A stretch of DNA of 26,747 bases from Methanobacteriota archaeon. GTDB lineage: Archaea; Methanobacteriota; Methanobacteria; Methanobacteriales; Methanobacteriaceae. Position 1 is the stretch's first letter, and each line of letters begins with the position of its first letter. Below, one piece after another: positions 24,751-26,747 of the stretch. The position numbers were made by a program, and so were the translations under genes. The notes under the pieces were generated by a model. It did no database searches. It saw nothing but the letters and a program-made list of their open reading frames with translations, and was not told the origin of the DNA. The stretch lies in assembly GCA_023436175.1 (NCBI GenBank), contig JAEZKE010000062.1, positions 1-26,747 of the forward strand, given 5' to 3'.

Positions 24751-25118
24751 TAGCAATTTAATCTTAAAGTGGAACACAAAATCTAATTAGATTAACTTCT
24801 TTTTATAGGGACTTTATTATTTTTTTTATTCATTCGCTGATAATAGATTTTTTTTGAATTAATTGAATTTAAATAGTTAATTTATAACATTTTATATATT
24901 TATGTAAAGTATTAAGTCATAAAATATGTATATTTAAATATAAGTGTATTTTAATGCTGTAATATGATATATATTAGGTTTAAATCATATATATGGGATA
25001 TAAGACTATATAAAGTACATAATATTGGATAGATGTACTGAAACTTTAGAAAAGTTTAAAATAACCTTTGACCATTAAATATTCAGTACTATAGTCATTG
25101 AACTAAGAGGGGAAAATC
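24751..25118 (+). promoter_or_regulatory. Intergenic region: terminator of the PHP gene and promoter of the zinc-ribbon gene
   Basis: A T-run near 24814-24830 should end the PHP transcript. The rest is AT-rich without a gene. ACTATATAAAGTA (about 25006-25018) is a good TATA-box candidate for the following gene, leaving a 5' leader of roughly 75-80 nt. AGAGGGG (25106-25112) is the ribosome site. Confidence 0.5.
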
Positions 25119-25826
25119 ATGGTTTCAAATGAAGAAATAAAGAGAAGACTAGAATTGAGAAGAAGAGGCATCAATCCAGATGAAGAACTTAAAAAAGAGA
25201 CTGAGAATATTTGCTCAAAATGCCAGACTGTAAACCTTGAAAACGCGAAATTTTGCATCGGTTGTGGAAACGAATTAAATAAATCCCTAGTACATACGCT
25301 TAAAGTAAATGAGATTAATTCTGACTCGATTGTGTGTCCCAGCTGCGGATCTGAAAATAAATCAAATTCTAAATTTTGCATTAACTGTGGAAGCAACTTG
25401 CTTGAAACTGGTGTAAACCAACCTGAGATGAATGAAATTGAGATGAGCTCTCTTATTTGCCCTGAATGTAGTTTTGAGAATAATCCAAATTCTAAATTTT
25501 GTATCGGCTGTGGAGCTAGCTTAAAAAAAGCATCAAATGAAGATATTGAAAACGCAAACCCCGTTAATACGGAAGTAAATAATGAAAAAGAATCGCAGCT
25601 AACCATAAAAGATGAAAATACGCATGATAAAGAAATAGATGAAGTTTTATTAGATGCAGAAAGTGAAAATGCTTTTGATAACGAAGTGGAAGATATTCAG
25701 GAACAGGCTGCAGAAGTCAGTATTCTTGATGAAATTAAAAAGGCAAAAGAATTACTTGATATGGGCGCAATATCAGAGGAAGAATATGCGAAAATTAAAA
25801 GTAAATATCTTGGTCTGTTAAATTAA
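25119..25826 (+). CDS. Zinc-ribbon protein with C-terminal SHOCT-like domain
   Basis: 235 residues. Three zinc ribbons of the CxxC-CxxC type follow one another: ICSKCQ...FCIGCG (about 32-52), VCPSCGS...FCINCG (about 74-96) and ICPECSF...FCIGCG (about 112-134). An acidic, low-complexity linker (about 140-205) is next. The end, ILDEIKKAKELLDMGAISEE and YAKIKSKYLGLLN, is a SHOCT-type helical hairpin. No membrane span is visible. Such archaeal proteins are thought to mediate protein or nucleic-acid contacts; nothing more specific can be said. The gene stands alone, convergent with amzA. Confidence 0.8.
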   Translation: MVSNEEIKRRLELRRRGINPDEELKKETENICSKCQTVNLENAKFCIGCGNELNKSLVHTLKVNEINSDSIVCPSCGSENKSNSKFCINCGSNLLETGVNQPEMNEIEMSSLICPECSFENNPNSKFCIGCGASLKKASNEDIENANPVNTEVNNEKESQLTIKDENTHDKEIDEVLLDAESENAFDNEVEDIQEQAAEVSILDEIKKAKELLDMGAISEEEYAKIKSKYLGLLN

Positions 25827-25891
25827 GTTAGGGGGGTTATGAAATTAAATCAATTTTATCTTTAAATTATATAATTAGTAAATCAATGATA

Positions 25892-26398
25892 TTATCCGGA
25901 AAGATTACTCAGACAATCTTTACAAAATCCTGGTCCTTTGATATCTGTTTCTAAAACGCTGTTACTAAAGTGCATCACACAAAGGTGATTTCCACAATGA
26001 GGAAGTCCAAAAGTATGACCTAATTCATGTACCGCTTCTGTTAAAACTCTTTTTAAAAATAATTTTTTATTTGGGCTCTTTAATCTACGTAAAGATATTA
26101 TTGCAAATTGCCCGGGATATTCAGCTTCTCCAAGGACAAAATTTAGCCGGGGAGCATAAATATCTACTTCTGTTATACCAATAACGTGTTTAGAACCTGT
26201 TTTCAGGATATTCATCATGGAATACAGAATTTCTGTTGAATTGTACTGATCTCTAGATGGATTATAAGCTCTTTCTGGTATTTCTAAAATATCTTTTGAT
26301 ACACGACATCTAATACCAAATATTTTCTCTAAAGGCTTCTCCAGCATTCTGAGAATTTCGTTTTCTACTTTTCCAATGGATTGTATGAGAATTTCCAT
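25892..26398 (-). CDS. amzA: Archaemetzincin, family M54 zinc metallopeptidase
   Basis: 168 residues. The active site is HELGHTFGLPH (His124, Glu125, His128, His134), directly followed by Cys135, Cys140 and, after GPGF, Cys159 and Cys162, the four-cysteine second zinc site of archaemetzincins. A Met-turn (VMHFSNS, Met142) completes the metzincin pattern. The N-terminus (ILIQSIGKVENEIL) is the usual archaemetzincin beta strand and helix. It is a cytoplasmic soluble peptidase of unknown physiological substrate. The ATG at 26398 lacks a strong ribosome site (only GGAATAA well upstream), so a leaderless or weakly translated message is possible. It converges with the zinc-ribbon gene, with 65 nt between stops. 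Confidence 0.92.
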   Translation of the reverse strand: MEILIQSIGKVENEILRMLEKPLEKIFGIRCRVSKDILEIPERAYNPSRDQYNSTEILYSMMNILKTGSKHVIGITEVDIYAPRLNFVLGEAEYPGQFAIISLRRLKSPNKKLFLKRVLTEAVHELGHTFGLPHCGNHLCVMHFSNSVLETDIKGPGFCKDCLSNLSG

Positions 26399-26580
26399 GG
26401 TATATTATTTATTCCTTTTCATACATAATATAGAGTAAAATTTAGAAAAATACACGTATTTTTCTAACTCTTGAAACATTCGAAAATTTTTATATATTTT
26501 TGAGGATTTAAAAAAAAGCAAAGCATACAGACAAAAATAGATTTTTTGGAGATAGTTTAATAGTTGGAGGTAAAAAATCT

Positions 26581-26747
26581 ATGGTTGAAAAAATATTGTT
26601 AGCTACAGATAATTCCAAACAAGCGGAAAAAGCAGGGGAAGAAGCGATTTCAATGGCAAGTTTGGGCGGCACTATCATTGTTTTATATGTAATTGATGCA
26701 GATTACCTGAATGCACTACCTCAACAGGATTTAAGGGATCAGCTCAG
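26581..26747 (+). CDS. Universal stress protein (UspA family), N-terminal part
   Basis: The frame from ATG 26581 runs off the window after 55 codons. It begins MVEKILLATDNSKQAEKAGE and continues with a beta strand GTIIVLYVIDADYLNALP. This is the UspA alpha/beta start: strand KILLATD, helix with KQAEKA, strand IIVLYVID. GGAGGT lies 9 nt before the ATG. Universal stress proteins bind ATP or act as stress signalling dimers in the cytoplasm; the nucleotide loop would be beyond the window, so the ATP-binding class cannot be judged. Confidence 0.88.
   Translation, partial: MVEKILLATDNSKQAEKAGEEAISMASLGGTIIVLYVIDADYLNALPQQDLRDQL

Noticed and set aside
25103..25606. Minus-strand 167-codon frame
   Set aside because: Shadow of the zinc-ribbon gene; Ser/Phe-rich composition and no ribosome site.

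Overview
The window looks like chromosomal DNA of a pseudomurein-walled, hydrogenotrophic methanogen, most probably Methanobacterium or a close relative. The signs are strong AT-richness, GGAGG/GGTGA ribosome sites, a formaldehyde-activating enzyme start, a TrpB2-type tryptophan synthase beta chain, an archaemetzincin, a DUF1786 protein, and four secreted proteins built from pseudomurein-binding (PMB) repeats. The genus is an inference; the archaeal, pseudomurein-type assignment is well supported by the domains.

Layout. (1) Positions 1-1760: the start of fae and a complete trpB, both on the minus strand, separated by a branched palindromic element lying between two direct repeats. (2) 2533-7706: an array on the minus strand in which partial or broken C-terminal cassettes of a large secreted protein alternate with small integral membrane proteins. 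A plus-strand PepSY lipo/membrane-anchored protein interrupts it. (3) 7811-14599: a 2262-residue secreted protein. It has a signal peptide, eight double PMB units, a chitobiase-type Ig domain, two parallel beta-helices, a C39-like cysteine peptidase with Cys/His/Asp in place, and a Trp/Tyr/His-rich tail ending in a Gly/Ala-rich hydrophobic segment. (4) 14985-22499: three more PMB surface proteins on the same strand. Two carry the same zinc-peptidase-like domain (HPQE...NHENH), and one of those has lost its 3' half to mutation; the third is a PMB/beta-helix protein. (5) 23011-26747: housekeeping-type genes, namely DUF1786, a PHP-domain protein, a zinc-ribbon/SHOCT protein, archaemetzincin and the start of a universal stress protein.

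The most interesting point is region 2 together with region 3. The giant protein's C-terminus is variable beyond a conserved boundary (ANAT-LTDDEM-NIK). Downstream lie four orphan copies of such C-termini, two of which begin right at that boundary, and all four are followed within 45-86 nt by a small multi-spanning membrane protein. Three of these membrane proteins look like one diverged family. This is the layout of a polymorphic toxin/immunity locus (full-length toxin gene, then orphan toxin-tip/immunity cassettes), here in a pseudomurein archaeon, with PMB repeats as the cell-wall anchor, a C39-like peptidase before the tip, and membrane proteins as candidate immunity. Function is inferred from architecture only; a secreted wall hydrolase or adhesin with decaying paralogues is the main alternative.

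The surface genes also share 5' leaders. The giant and the 515-residue gene have three direct repeats around ATTCACAA-AATGT and a leader palindrome, suggesting common control.
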